NCBI RefSeq assembly: GCF_004514425.2
Contig: NZ_MYFN02000011.1
Span: 62,001-126,000 of the forward strand
Reading direction: 5' to 3'
DNA length: 64,000 nucleotides
Source: Shinella sumterensis
Lineage (GTDB): Bacteria > Pseudomonadota > Alphaproteobacteria > Rhizobiales > Rhizobiaceae
Part shown: positions 44,955-54,262 of the stretch, in pieces
How positions within the stretch are numbered: the stretch's first letter is position 1
Layout of the letters: every line of letters starts with the position of its first letter
The notes under the pieces: generated by a model
The model's database searches: none
The model's input: only the letters and a program-made list of their open reading frames with translations
Told to the model about the DNA's origin: nothing
Made by a program: the position numbers and the translations under genes

Positions 44955-45836
44955 GTGGTTTCACAAACGCAAACGGCGGTCCGGACGGTTCATGCCGGCC
45001 TGATCGGAAGCGGCATCCAGCGGTCGCGTACCCCTGCCATGCATGTCGAGGAAGCGCGCTGCAACGGCATCGAATGCCGATACGATCTCATTGATCTCGA
45101 TGTGCTGGGCGTGGGCGCGGATGCGCTGCCCGGGCTCATTCGCCAGGCGCAGGACGATGGTTTCGCCGGGCTGAACATCACGCATCCCTGCAAGCAGGTC
45201 GCGACGCACGAGGTCGATGAACTCTCGGAGCATGCCGAGGCGCTCGGCGCGATCAACACGATCGTGTTTCGCGACGGTCGCCGCATCGGCCACAATACCG
45301 ACTGGTGGGGCTTTGCGTCCGGGTTTCGCCGGGGGTTGCCTCAGGCTCACGTCGGCAACGTCGTGCTGATCGGTGCGGGCGGCGCCGGTGTCGCCGTGGC
45401 CCATGCGCTCGCCACACTTGGCGCGCAGACGATCCGGGTTTTCGATATCGATCCGCAGCGCACCGCACGGCTGGTCGCGCAGCTTGCGCCGCATCATGCC
45501 GCCTGCCGGTTCGAAGCGGGCAAAGACATGGCGCAGGCCTTGCGGCAGGCCGATGGCCTTGCCCATGCGACGCCGACCGGCATGGTGGGCCATCCCGGCC
45601 TGCCGGTCGATCCCGATCTTCTCGAGCAACGGCACTGGGTCGCCGAGGTGGTGTATTTCCCGCTGGAGACTGCGCTGCTTCAGGCCGCCGCGCAGCGTGG
45701 ATGCCGCGTCGTCAACGGCGGCGGCATGGCGGTCTACCAGGCTGTTGGCGCTTTCGAGCTGTTCACGGGCATTGCCCCCGATGTCGAGCGGATGATCCGG
45801 CATTTCGGATCGCTTGGCGAGGGCGGGGGAATCTGA
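44955..45836 (+). CDS. Quinate/shikimate dehydrogenase-like protein (AroE superfamily)
   Basis: A 293-residue AroE-fold enzyme with catalytic K80 (NITHPCKQ) and D116 (GHNTDWWG). The substrate loop is S24-R-T26-P-A-M-H rather than the S-x-S of biosynthetic AroE, and the C-terminal text HWVAEVVYFPLETALLQ and MAVYQAVGAFELFTG strongly recalls the catabolic quinate/shikimate dehydrogenase QsuD of Corynebacterium. GAGGAGVAVAHAL followed by an acidic DID after the second strand fits NAD rather than NADP. It starts with GTG. The linked importer and TetR gene support a catabolic role. Confidence 0.85.
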   Translation: MVSQTQTAVRTVHAGLIGSGIQRSRTPAMHVEEARCNGIECRYDLIDLDVLGVGADALPGLIRQAQDDGFAGLNITHPCKQVATHEVDELSEHAEALGAINTIVFRDGRRIGHNTDWWGFASGFRRGLPQAHVGNVVLIGAGGAGVAVAHALATLGAQTIRVFDIDPQRTARLVAQLAPHHAACRFEAGKDMAQALRQADGLAHATPTGMVGHPGLPVDPDLLEQRHWVAEVVYFPLETALLQAAAQRGCRVVNGGGMAVYQAVGAFELFTGIAPDVERMIRHFGSLGEGGGI

Positions 45837-45948
45837 ATTCACGGGTTGGGAAACCCGTGGAGACATGACTTTCCGTCGGTCGCGACGGGAAGGTGGATGA
45901 GGAAAGGCCGCGAGGCGGTCGCTACGGCTTATGCCGAGGGAGGGTACT

Positions 45949-47001
45949 ATGAAATTGCGTGTATCGATGACGCTGGCGGCTTCCATGCTCGCCGGCCTGA
46001 TGGCGACGGCGGCCTATGCCGAAAGCAAGGGCACCGTCGTGGTGTTCGTGCCGTCCAGCACGAACCCCTATATCGGCCAGTTCCAGCTCGGCGCCAAGGA
46101 AAAGGCCGCGGAACTCGGCTATGACATCAAGGTGATCGAGAACAACTTCAACCAGTCCGAACAGGACAGCCAGGTGCAGCAGCAGCTCGCCTCGGGCGAG
46201 ACGGTCGCAGGCTACATCTGGTGGCCCTTCGAAAATGCCGCCGGCGTCGGCTCGCTGCGCGCGCTCTCGCAGTCCGGCGCGCCGGTCATCGTCTCCAACC
46301 AATACCCCATCAAGGGTACGGAAGCCTACTGGACGGCCTATGCCGGCGCCAACGACTTCCTGAGCGGCAAGACCGCGGCCGAGATCCTGCTGGATGCCTG
46401 CGCCAAGGCAGACGCGAAATGCGACAAGGGCGCGATCATCCGCTTCCCGGCCGGCGTGTCGGCTGGCGATGACCGCGCGACCGGTTTCGAGGACGCTGTG
46501 AAAGGCAAGCTCGACGTGATCGACGTCGTGCCAACGGCCGGCTTCCTGGAGGATGAGGGCTACAAGGTTGCCGCGCAGATCATCCCGGCCCACAAGGGCG
46601 AGCTGACCTGGCTCTACACCCAGAACGACTCGCTTGCCGGTGCTGCCGCGCAGGCCGCACGCGAGAACGGCCTGACGCCGGGCAAGGACATCTTCATCGT
46701 CGGCGGAACCTGCCATGGCGATTCCAAACATGTGAAGAGCGGCGAGATCGCCGGCACGGCAATCCAGTCCGGTTACTGGGAAGGCTGGATGGCCATGCAG
46801 GCGCTCGGCAAGTTCGTCGTGCAGGGCAAGGTCGTGGATGGTGAAAGCTACCTGGAAGGCACGCCGGATGCGCCGCCCTCCGACGCCGATCCGCTTTACA
46901 AGTACAACTTCCTGCCCAACCCTGCCGTCGCCAACAGCCAGGCCGCCTATGATGCGGCGAAGCTCTGGGGCAAGACGGCAGACCAGCTCTGCAATTTCTG
47001 A
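45949..47001 (+). CDS. Sugar-type ABC substrate-binding protein (CUT2)
   Basis: A 350-residue Peripla_BP_4 protein with a signal peptide (MKLRVSMTLAAS start, cut after AAYA near residue 25). The mature start SKGTVVVFVPSSTNPYIGQ is typical. Four Cys in the middle (DACAKADAKCDKG, GTCHGD) could form disulfides. An in-frame ATG at 45931 is less suitable than 45949. It lies 112 nt after the dehydrogenase gene and is followed 8 nt after its stop by a very strong hairpin. The ligand is inferred to be a cyclic polyol acid rather than a common sugar. Confidence 0.92.
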   Translation: MKLRVSMTLAASMLAGLMATAAYAESKGTVVVFVPSSTNPYIGQFQLGAKEKAAELGYDIKVIENNFNQSEQDSQVQQQLASGETVAGYIWWPFENAAGVGSLRALSQSGAPVIVSNQYPIKGTEAYWTAYAGANDFLSGKTAAEILLDACAKADAKCDKGAIIRFPAGVSAGDDRATGFEDAVKGKLDVIDVVPTAGFLEDEGYKVAAQIIPAHKGELTWLYTQNDSLAGAAAQAARENGLTPGKDIFIVGGTCHGDSKHVKSGEIAGTAIQSGYWEGWMAMQALGKFVVQGKVVDGESYLEGTPDAPPSDADPLYKYNFLPNPAVANSQAAYDAAKLWGKTADQLCNF

Positions 47002-47008
47002 TGCAGAC

Positions 47009-47034
47009 AGCGCCGCGTCGCGTGACGCGGCGCT
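47009..47034 (+). terminator. Strong stem-loop after binding-protein gene
   Basis: A perfect 11-bp stem, AGCGCCGCGTC (47009-47019) with GACGCGGCGCT (47024-47034), and a 4-nt loop, followed by TTT. It begins 8 nt after the binding-protein stop and ends just before the GGGAGGAG ribosome site of the ATPase gene. It could stabilise the upstream message, cause partial termination or limit ATPase translation. Confidence 0.7.
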
Positions 47035-47052
47035 TTCCGGGAGGAGAACGCA

Positions 47053-48537
47053 ATGCTCAGGATGAGCGGGATTGTGAAGAGCTACGGCCCGACGCGGGTG
47101 CTCGAGGACGTGGACCTTGCCGTCGAGGCGGGCGAGGTCATGGCGCTGATGGGCGAGAACGGCGCGGGCAAGAGCACGCTCGTGAAGATACTCGCCGGCA
47201 TCGAGCCTGCCGACGGCGGCACGATTTCCATCGATGGCGCTGCGGTCTCGATCCGCTCGCCGGGCCATGCCCAGGCGGCCGGCATCGGCTATGTGGCGCA
47301 GGAGCTTTCCATCGTCGAGAGCCTCAGCGTTGCCGAGAACGTGTTCCTGGGTGACGAGACCCTCGGCTTCTTTCGCTCCGCCGCCTCGCTGGCGCGCCGG
47401 GCGAGGCCCTATCTGGAACGGGTTGGTCTCGACCATATCGATCCGCTGTCGCTGGCTGAAGAGCATTCGGTGGCCGAGCGCCAGCTCGTCGAAATCGCGC
47501 GCCTCCTGTCGCGCAAGGCGCGCATCGCCATTCTGGACGAGCCGACGGCAGCCCTCTCCGAGACGGAAATCGTGCGCGTCAAGGCGGCCGTCCGCACCCT
47601 GGCCGCCGAGGGTTGCGCCATCATCTATGTCACCCACCGCATGCCTGAGGTCTTCGACCTTACCCAGAAGGTCACGGTGCTGCGCAACGGAAAGAGCTTT
47701 CCTGCCGTCGAAACCGCGGGACTGTCCATCGGCGACCTCATCGAAGCCATGCTCGGCCGCCAGCTCGGCCAGATGTTTCCGCCACGCGCCGCTCATGCCG
47801 GAGAGGAAATCCTCCGCCTCGATGCATGCCGGGCAAGCGGCCTCAAGGCGCCCGTTTCGCTGTCGCTGCGCAAGGGGGAAATCCTCGCGCTTGCAGGACA
47901 GGTCGGGAGCGGTGCCGGCGCCGTTCTCAGAATGCTGGCCGGCGTCACGCCCATTCAGTCCGGTTCGGTGACGCTTGAGGGCGGCGCCTATGCGCCCTCC
48001 GGCATTGCGGGCAGTATCGCGCGCAAGGTGCTTTATTGCTCCGACGACCGAAAGCGTGATGGCATCTTCGCCGTCCGCTCCGTTCCGGAAAACCTGTCCG
48101 CACCCGCGCTTTCCGCCGTCAGCCGCTTCGGCCTCCTGTCGCCGGCGCTGGAAGGCGAGCACGTGACGCGGATCGCGCGGCAGTTCGGCCTTGGCGAGCG
48201 CTTTCTTGGCCGTCTCGCCGGCAATCTCAGCGGCGGCAACCAGCAGAAGGTCGCGCTCGGCAAATGGATCGGGCTCGACCCGAAGATCCTGCTCGTCGAG
48301 GAGCCGACGCGCGGCGTGGATGTGGGCGCGCGATCGGAGATCTACAGCCATCTGCGCAAGCTCGCGGATGAGGGCCTGTCGATCATCTTCGCCTCGTCCG
48401 ACACGCAGGAGGTTCTTGGTCTCGCCGACCGGATCGCCTCGTTCTTCCACGGCGAACTGGTGCGCATCTGCGATGCGGACGATGTCACCGCCGAAAGCCT
48501 CACGCGCGACGTGACGCGCGCCAGCGAAGCTGCCTGA
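47053..48537 (+). CDS. Sugar-type ABC transporter ATP-binding protein (RbsA type)
   Basis: A 494-residue double ATPase: Walker [10 protein letters not shown] (about 36-44), Walker B IAILDEPTAALSE near 160, degenerate second P-loop GQVGSGAGAVL near 283 (more altered than usual, without the GRTE of relatives) and signature [11 protein letters not shown] near 395. The ribosome site GGGAGGAG sits directly after the stem-loop. It works with the two permeases that follow. Confidence 0.94.
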   Translation: MLRMSGIVKSYGPTRVLEDVDLAVEAGEVMALMGENGAGKSTLVKILAGIEPADGGTISIDGAAVSIRSPGHAQAAGIGYVAQELSIVESLSVAENVFLGDETLGFFRSAASLARRARPYLERVGLDHIDPLSLAEEHSVAERQLVEIARLLSRKARIAILDEPTAALSETEIVRVKAAVRTLAAEGCAIIYVTHRMPEVFDLTQKVTVLRNGKSFPAVETAGLSIGDLIEAMLGRQLGQMFPPRAAHAGEEILRLDACRASGLKAPVSLSLRKGEILALAGQVGSGAGAVLRMLAGVTPIQSGSVTLEGGAYAPSGIAGSIARKVLYCSDDRKRDGIFAVRSVPENLSAPALSAVSRFGLLSPALEGEHVTRIARQFGLGERFLGRLAGNLSGGNQQKVALGKWIGLDPKILLVEEPTRGVDVGARSEIYSHLRKLADEGLSIIFASSDTQEVLGLADRIASFFHGELVRICDADDVTAESLTRDVTRASEAA

Positions 48538-48548
48538 CGGGCACAAGC

Positions 48549-49517
48549 ATGAGAACCGCCATGACAAGCCAGGACGTGTCGCACCGCGCGAAAGTCACCC
48601 TTCCCAAGACGGCCTACGGGCTCATCGCCATCCTCGTTCTGCTCGTTGTCGCGAGCGTGACGACGCCGGGTTTCGCGCGGGTGGACAATATCTTCGTGGT
48701 CATCCGTGCGGCCTCCCTTACGGGCATCGTCGCGATCGGCATGAGCTACATCACGATATCAGGCAATCTGTTCGCCCTGTCGGCGAGTGCGCTCGGCGCG
48801 CTGCTTGCGGTGCTTTTCGCGCTTCTGACGGCCGCCCTTGGCTTCGCGGCCGGCCTTTTCCTGACACTGGGCATTGCCGTGCTTTGCGGGCTCGCGCAGA
48901 GCGTGGCGATTTCGCTGATCGGCAACCCGATCATCACGACGCTTGCCTTCGGAACCGTCTTTCGCGGACTGGCGGCGCTTTTCAGTGGCAACTCCATCCT
49001 GCGCATCGAAAGCGAGGCGGCGCTCTGGCTCGGCACCGCCCGGCCGCTCGGCATCCCCACGCAGAGCTGGGCCTTCATCATAGCCGCGATTTTGAGCTGG
49101 TTCATCATCCGCCATTTCAAGATCGGTCGTGAAATCGTGCTCTGCGGGGCAAACCCCAAGGCGGCAGTGGCAAGCGGTCTGCGCGTCGGCCTCGTCACCG
49201 CCATCGCCTGTGCCGCACTGTCGATCGGCGTGGCGGTCATGGCGATCATGACGGTATCCCAATTCTCGCAGGCCAAGGCGGATCTCTTCATGGGATACGA
49301 CTTCGACTATATCGCCGCGGTGCTGGTGGGTGGCATCGCGCTTCGCGGCGGCAAGGGAACGCCGCTCCAGGCCGCGCTCGGCGCCGTGCTGATCGCGCTC
49401 CTGCAGAACTTCATGTTGCTGCATGGCTTGAGTGCCGGCGTTCGCATGACGATCGTCGGCCTGCTGGTGATCGCCTCCATCAGCCTTTTCCACATTCTTC
49501 AGGGACGGGGACGCTGA
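48549..49517 (+). CDS. Sugar-type ABC transporter permease, first subunit
   Basis: A 322-residue BPD_transp_2 permease with a polar N-terminal 20 residues and many hydrophobic segments. The usual IDLSVG loop is replaced by SYITISGNLFALSASALG, an unusual variant, while AAVLVGGIALRGGKGTPLQ at the C-terminal loop is normal. An alternative ATG is at 48561. It likely pairs with the product of the next gene, whose ATG begins 2 nt after its stop. Confidence 0.92.
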   Translation: MRTAMTSQDVSHRAKVTLPKTAYGLIAILVLLVVASVTTPGFARVDNIFVVIRAASLTGIVAIGMSYITISGNLFALSASALGALLAVLFALLTAALGFAAGLFLTLGIAVLCGLAQSVAISLIGNPIITTLAFGTVFRGLAALFSGNSILRIESEAALWLGTARPLGIPTQSWAFIIAAILSWFIIRHFKIGREIVLCGANPKAAVASGLRVGLVTAIACAALSIGVAVMAIMTVSQFSQAKADLFMGYDFDYIAAVLVGGIALRGGKGTPLQAALGAVLIALLQNFMLLHGLSAGVRMTIVGLLVIASISLFHILQGRGR

Positions 49518-49518
49518 G

Positions 49519-50481
49519 ATGACGTCGGAAACGAAAAGCAACCTCGCCCGCCTGGGGCTCATGATCGCGGTCTATCTCATCCTCGCGGCGCGCATTCCGA
49601 GCTATTACTCGCAACCCGGTATCGCCGCCCTTCTCGACAGTGCAGTCCTCGCCGGCATCATCGCCATCGGCGTGGGACTGACGATGATCGCAGGCGAGAT
49701 GGATCTTTCCGTGGGTTCGATGGCGGCCTTTGCCGGCATCCTGTCGATCCAGCTTTTTCCTTACGGCATGGTGCCGGTGCTTGTGATCGTGGTCCTGTTC
49801 TGCGGCCTGCTCGGCGCGCTTCAGGGGTATTGCATCTACAAGCTCAACATCAGCTCGATGGTCTTCACGATCGGCACGCTGATCGCTTTGCGCGGCCTCA
49901 CCCTCGTCGTCTCGAACGAGAAGACCGTTCTCATCCCATTCGAAAACATTGCCGAGACGGATTTCCTGTCGGCGAAGTTCTTCGTCTTTTCCATCCCCTC
50001 GGCGACACTTCTGGTCCTGGTGCTGCTGGTCGACTTTTTCAGCCGGCGCACGCTGTGGGGGCGCGAGATTTTCGCAATCGGCGGCGGCAGGGGCGAGGCC
50101 CGCGCGGCCGGCGTCTCGATCCGTCGCCCCATTATCGTGGCCTTTTCGATTTCCGCGGCGCTTGCGGGCCTCGCCGGCGCGCTGCTTTCCTTCCGTACCG
50201 GCAGCGCCAGCCCGCTCGGTTTCGAAGCTGTCCTGCTTGAAGCGGTCACCGCCTGCCTTATCGGCGGCATCGCGCTTGCGGGCGGACGCGGCAGCATCCT
50301 GGGCGTGCTGATCGGCCTTTTCACGATCCGCTTTCTCGTGAGCGGCATCGCCGCGCTCGGCGCACCCTTCTGGATGCAGAGCCTTGCGACGGGCGCGCTG
50401 CTCATCTTCGTGATCATTGCCGAAGCTGCTATCGGTTACGTGACCCGGCGCAGGCGCATGGCACGCGCCCTAACAGCATGA
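49519..50481 (+). CDS. Sugar-type ABC transporter permease, second subunit
   Basis: A 320-residue permease of the same family with a canonical AGEMDLSVGSMAAFAG loop and CLIGGIALAGGRGSILG near the C-terminus. With the preceding protein it should form a heterodimeric channel, as RhaP/RhaQ do. It is followed 10 nt later by the cyclase-family gene. Confidence 0.93.
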   Translation: MTSETKSNLARLGLMIAVYLILAARIPSYYSQPGIAALLDSAVLAGIIAIGVGLTMIAGEMDLSVGSMAAFAGILSIQLFPYGMVPVLVIVVLFCGLLGALQGYCIYKLNISSMVFTIGTLIALRGLTLVVSNEKTVLIPFENIAETDFLSAKFFVFSIPSATLLVLVLLVDFFSRRTLWGREIFAIGGGRGEARAAGVSIRRPIIVAFSISAALAGLAGALLSFRTGSASPLGFEAVLLEAVTACLIGGIALAGGRGSILGVLIGLFTIRFLVSGIAALGAPFWMQSLATGALLIFVIIAEAAIGYVTRRRRMARALTA

Positions 50482-50491
50482 GGCCGAGACG

Positions 50492-51430
50492 ATGACGGAC
50501 AAGATCAATCCTGCCCTCGGAACCGAATGGTTTCCCTCGCGCTGGGGCCCCGAAGACGAACGCGGCGCCGGCAACCTGCTGGGACCCCACAAGGTGCTGC
50601 AGGCGCGCGACCTGATCCGCACCGGCGAGACCATCTCCCTCGGCTTTCCCTACCGCGTCGGCATGCCGCTTTCACCCGGCCGCACGTTCGGGCTCAAAAT
50701 GCCGGGCGGCCCGACCGGGGGGCCGGAAGGTGCGATCAGCCGCACCGTGTGGAACGATGATTTCATCTGCACGGAAATCGGCCAGATCGGCACCCACATG
50801 GATGCCCTCGGCCATCTGGGCCATCAGGTGAGCTATCCGTGCGGCCACTGCGATACGCTGGTCTATAACGGCAACAAGCTCTCGGAGATCTGGTCGCCTT
50901 ACGGCCTGAAGAAGCTCGGCATCGAGAAGGCGCCGATCTTCTTCACCCGCGCAGTGCTCCTCGATGTGCAGGGGCTTTTCGGGCGACCGCTTGAAAACGG
51001 CTTCGTGATCACGCCGGACCATCTGCGCCAATGTCTCGTCCGGCAGGATATGAACCCGGACGACTGGCTGTCGCCTGGCGATGTGGTGCTGATCCGCACC
51101 GGCCATGGCTCGCGCTTCTTCTCCGAGGCCGAAACATGGTACGATGGCGAACCCGGTCTCGGGCTCGAGGCCGCGGAATACCTGTCTGCGCTCCAGCCGG
51201 TCATCGTCGGCGCGGACAATTTTGCGATCGACGTGGTGCCACCCGTCGACCCTGATATCGTGCTTCCGTGCCACCAGCATCTCATCATGCGGCACGGGAT
51301 CTACCTGCACGAGGGCATGAACCTCGACCCGATCGCCGAGACCGGGCGCTATGAGTTCGTCTACGGGTTTGCGCCACTGGCCATCGAGGGCGCAACCGGC
51401 TCTCCGGGAACGCCCTTCGCGATCCTGTAG
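50492..51430 (+). CDS. Cyclase-family (PF04199) metal-dependent hydrolase
   Basis: A 312-residue member of the cyclase / kynurenine-formamidase-like family with the metal-binding motif GQIGTHMDALGHLG near 100 and the PGDVVLIRTGHG block. Family members hydrolyse amides, lactones or formyl groups, or have unknown reactions. It closes the transporter operon and is convergent with the CUT1 ATPase gene (9 nt). In this context it might open a lactone of the imported acid, such as a quinate lactone (speculative). Confidence 0.85.
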   Translation: MTDKINPALGTEWFPSRWGPEDERGAGNLLGPHKVLQARDLIRTGETISLGFPYRVGMPLSPGRTFGLKMPGGPTGGPEGAISRTVWNDDFICTEIGQIGTHMDALGHLGHQVSYPCGHCDTLVYNGNKLSEIWSPYGLKKLGIEKAPIFFTRAVLLDVQGLFGRPLENGFVITPDHLRQCLVRQDMNPDDWLSPGDVVLIRTGHGSRFFSEAETWYDGEPGLGLEAAEYLSALQPVIVGADNFAIDVVPPVDPDIVLPCHQHLIMRHGIYLHEGMNLDPIAETGRYEFVYGFAPLAIEGATGSPGTPFAIL

Positions 51431-51439
51431 CGCGTCCGC

Positions 51440-52504
51440 CTAACCCGCACGTCTTTCAAGGCTGACGCCGTCCGCCCCGAAAAGGGACGCGCGGCCGGCA
51501 TCGATGGCGATGCCGACGGTCTCGCCGATGCGCACGGGCGTATCCGCGGGTGCGTTGATATTGACCAGTCCGAGCCGGTCGTTGCGCACGAAGACGCTGG
51601 TGCTTGCGCCGAGATATTCGGCGACCTCGATCGTACCGCGGCAGTGACCGGCTTCGGGTGAAACGAGCCGCAGATGTTCCGGGCGTGCGCCAAGGCGGGT
51701 CGGCGCGCCGGAAAAAGCAAGGTCGATCCGGCCTTGGCCGGCAAGGTCGAGCGTGCCGTCGCCAGCGGGCATGCAGTCGAGCACGTTCATCTTGGGACTG
51801 CCGATGAACTGCGCGACGAACAGATTGGCCGGCCGCTCGTAAAGTTCGTGCGGGCTGCCGTGCTGCATGATGCGTCCGTCCTTCAGCACGACGATTCGGT
51901 CGGCGAGCGTCATTGCTTCCACCTGGTCGTGGGTGACATAGATCATGGTCGCGCCCAACGTCCGGTGGAGCCTTGCGATCTCCAGCCGCATATCGACGCG
52001 CAGGGCGGCGTCGAGGTTGGAGAGCGGTTCGTCGAACAGAAAGGCGGTCGGCTGGCGCACGATGGCACGACCGATCGCCACGCGCTGGCGCTGACCGCCG
52101 GAAAGCTGCCTGGGATAGCGGTCGAGCAGGGGCGTGAGCTTCAGCGCCTCGGCCGCCTCGTCCACCTTGGCCCGGATGGCGGCGGAGGGCAGCTTGGCGA
52201 GCTTGAGGCCGAACCCCATGTTCTGGCGCACCGTCATGTGCGGATAGAGCGCGTAGGACTGGAACACCATGGCCAGCTCGCGCTCCACCGGCGGCGCCTT
52301 CGTCACGTCGCGGCCGTCGATCACGATCCTGCCGGAGGCCGTTTCCTCGATCCCCGCGATCATGCGCAGCAGCGTGGACTTGCCGCAGCCCGACGGGCCG
52401 ACGATGACGACGAATTCCCCGTCGGCGATGGCAAGGTCGAGATCACGGATGATCTCCACGCCGCCATAACGTTTTCCGGCCTTTTCCAGCAGAATCGTAC
52501 CCAT
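51440..52504 (-). CDS. CUT1 sugar ABC transporter ATP-binding protein (UgpC/MalK type)
   Basis: A 354-residue ATPase: Walker A GPSGCGKST (about 37-45), Q-loop VFQSYALYPHM, signature LSGGQRQRVA, Walker B AFLFDEPLSNLDAAL and a C-terminal TOBE/OB domain (about 240-354) of the multi-sugar class. The ATG at 52504 (MGTILLEKAG) is the family start; the longer open frame is a shadow of the permease gene. Last gene of the minus-strand nan-type operon. Confidence 0.94.
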   Translation of the reverse strand: MGTILLEKAGKRYGGVEIIRDLDLAIADGEFVVIVGPSGCGKSTLLRMIAGIEETASGRIVIDGRDVTKAPPVERELAMVFQSYALYPHMTVRQNMGFGLKLAKLPSAAIRAKVDEAAEALKLTPLLDRYPRQLSGGQRQRVAIGRAIVRQPTAFLFDEPLSNLDAALRVDMRLEIARLHRTLGATMIYVTHDQVEAMTLADRIVVLKDGRIMQHGSPHELYERPANLFVAQFIGSPKMNVLDCMPAGDGTLDLAGQGRIDLAFSGAPTRLGARPEHLRLVSPEAGHCRGTIEVAEYLGASTSVFVRNDRLGLVNINAPADTPVRIGETVGIAIDAGRASLFGADGVSLERRAG

Positions 52505-52527
52505 TTGAACCTCCGGGGAAACCTGTT

Positions 52528-53349
52528 TCAGCCCTTGACGGCGCCCGCCGTCATCGAACCGCTGATCTGGCGATACATGAGAAGGCCGAGCAGCATGGGC
52601 GGCAGGGCGCCCACGATCATCACGGCCGAGGCGACGCCCCACTGGACGCCGCCGCCGCTGGCGGCGAAGAAGAACGATGCGCCGACGGTGATGGGCACGG
52701 CCTTGGACGTCGTCAGCATCAGGCCGAAGAGAAACTCGTTCCAGGCGGTGATGAAGCCGAAGATCAGGCCTGTGACGATGGCCGGACGGCAGAGCGGGGC
52801 GATAACCCGCAAGAGGATCTGCGTGCGCGTCGCCCCGTCCATCAAGGCAGCCTCGTCGAGTTCGCCCGGCAGATCCCTGATCGCGTTCACGAGGATCACG
52901 AGGGCGAGCGGCAGGTTCACGATGGTGAGGATGAGGCCGAGGCCGAGCCGCGTATCGAGCAGCGAGAGCCATTGGAACATCATGTAGAGCGGAATGGCGA
53001 AGATCACGAGCGGCACGGCGCGCAAGTTGACGATGAGCGGCAGCAACGTGCGTTCACCGACCTTGCCACGCGCGATGGCATAGGCTGCGGGAAGTGCGAG
53101 CCCCACGGCCAGCAGCGTGCCTAGAGCGGCAACGGCAAGGCTGTTGACGAGATAGAGGAAGATGTTCAGCCGATCCGAGACGGTGAAGACCGCTGCATAA
53201 TTCTCGAGCGTCGGCGCCTGGACCCAGAGACCCGGATTGGCGGTGAGCTCGCGTGGGCTCTTGAAGGAGGTGACGAGGGTCACGATGATCGGGAAGTTCA
53301 TCGCGACGGCGGCGATGGCAAAGACGATCCAGCGCAGGATATTGATCAT
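52528..53349 (-). CDS. CUT1 sugar ABC transporter permease (UgpE/MalG type)
   Basis: A 273-residue permease with the EAA loop ELDEAALMDGATRTQILLRV and FGFITAWNEFLFGLMLT, typical of the second permease of CUT1 systems. It overlaps the preceding permease gene by 4 nt and is followed by the ATPase after 23 nt. Confidence 0.93.
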   Translation of the reverse strand: MINILRWIVFAIAAVAMNFPIIVTLVTSFKSPRELTANPGLWVQAPTLENYAAVFTVSDRLNIFLYLVNSLAVAALGTLLAVGLALPAAYAIARGKVGERTLLPLIVNLRAVPLVIFAIPLYMMFQWLSLLDTRLGLGLILTIVNLPLALVILVNAIRDLPGELDEAALMDGATRTQILLRVIAPLCRPAIVTGLIFGFITAWNEFLFGLMLTTSKAVPITVGASFFFAASGGGVQWGVASAVMIVGALPPMLLGLLMYRQISGSMTAGAVKG

Positions 53350-54233
53350 CGGGCGGCTCCCTTGCGGCGGGCGGCGATGGCGTTGAGGCCGTAAAGCACG
53401 ACAAAGGAGGCGATGAACAGGACGACGGAGGCGGCGACCGCCTTGCCGATGGCGCCCTGCTTGAAGAAGGCCTCGTAGATGTAGATCGACAGCGAGGCGG
53501 TGGACCCGCCGGGGCCGCTTCCGGTCAGCACATAGACATTGTCGAAGACACGGAAGCCGTCGATGAAGCGGATGAGCAGGGCCACCACGATGGTCGGCAT
53601 CATCAGCGGCAGCTCGATGTACCAGAGCCGGTGACGGTAGCGCGCACCATCCATCGCGGAAGCTTCGACGATCTCGCGGGGAATCGCCTGATAAGCCATG
53701 TAGAACAGCAGGAATGCGAAGGGTGTCCACTGCAGCGTCTCGACGGTCACCAGCGTCCAGAAGGCCGAGCCGGGGCCCAGGAAGGAGAGGCTCGCCCCGA
53801 ACCACGCCCAAAGGTAATAGGGCACCGGTCCGGCGAATTCGTGCAGCACCAGCCGGTACATGAGGCCGACAAGCGCGGGCGCCACCATCAGCGGCAGCAT
53901 GAGGATCGCCATCAGCCAGCTGCGTCGTTCGATGAGCGGCGCGAGGAAGATGGCAAGGAACAGGCCGAGTGCACATTCCAGTATCGCGGTGAGCAGGCCG
54001 AAGCGGAAGGAAAACCAGCTCGCCCGCCAGAAGGTGCCATCACGCCACACGTCGGCGAAGTTGCCGAAACCGGTGATCTCAGGGCTGCGCAACGTCTCGA
54101 AGCTGACCGAGGAGACCGAATAGACAAGGTTGACGATGGCCGGAAAGCCCAGGAAGACGAGCAGGAACACGACCAGCGGCATCGTCAGCAGGCGGAATTC
54201 GGATACGGGGCTGCGATGCGTCTTCGTTGTCAT
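53346..54233 (-). CDS. CUT1 sugar ABC transporter permease (UgpA/MalF type)
   Basis: A 295-residue permease with six expected membrane segments, the EAA loop EIVEASAMDGARYRHRLWYI and IYIYEAFFKQGAIGKAVA. It forms a heterodimer with the preceding-listed MalG-type subunit. The 100-nt gap to the upstream binding-protein gene holds two stem-loops. Confidence 0.93.
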   Translation of the reverse strand: MTTKTHRSPVSEFRLLTMPLVVFLLVFLGFPAIVNLVYSVSSVSFETLRSPEITGFGNFADVWRDGTFWRASWFSFRFGLLTAILECALGLFLAIFLAPLIERRSWLMAILMLPLMVAPALVGLMYRLVLHEFAGPVPYYLWAWFGASLSFLGPGSAFWTLVTVETLQWTPFAFLLFYMAYQAIPREIVEASAMDGARYRHRLWYIELPLMMPTIVVALLIRFIDGFRVFDNVYVLTGSGPGGSTASLSIYIYEAFFKQGAIGKAVAASVVLFIASFVVLYGLNAIAARRKGAAR

Positions 54234-54262
54234 CGATCGATCCTGGCTCGGTCTTTCCGGAA

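Noticed and set aside
44955-45836. Biosynthetic shikimate dehydrogenase AroE
   Set aside because: The substrate loop is S-x-T instead of S-x-S, the C-terminal text matches catabolic quinate/shikimate dehydrogenases, and the gene is embedded in an uptake operon.
45922-48567. An 881-codon minus-strand open frame opposite the binding-protein and ATPase genes
   Set aside because: Shadow of two clear ABC genes; no domain-like text, and it would run through the perfect hairpin at 47009-47034.
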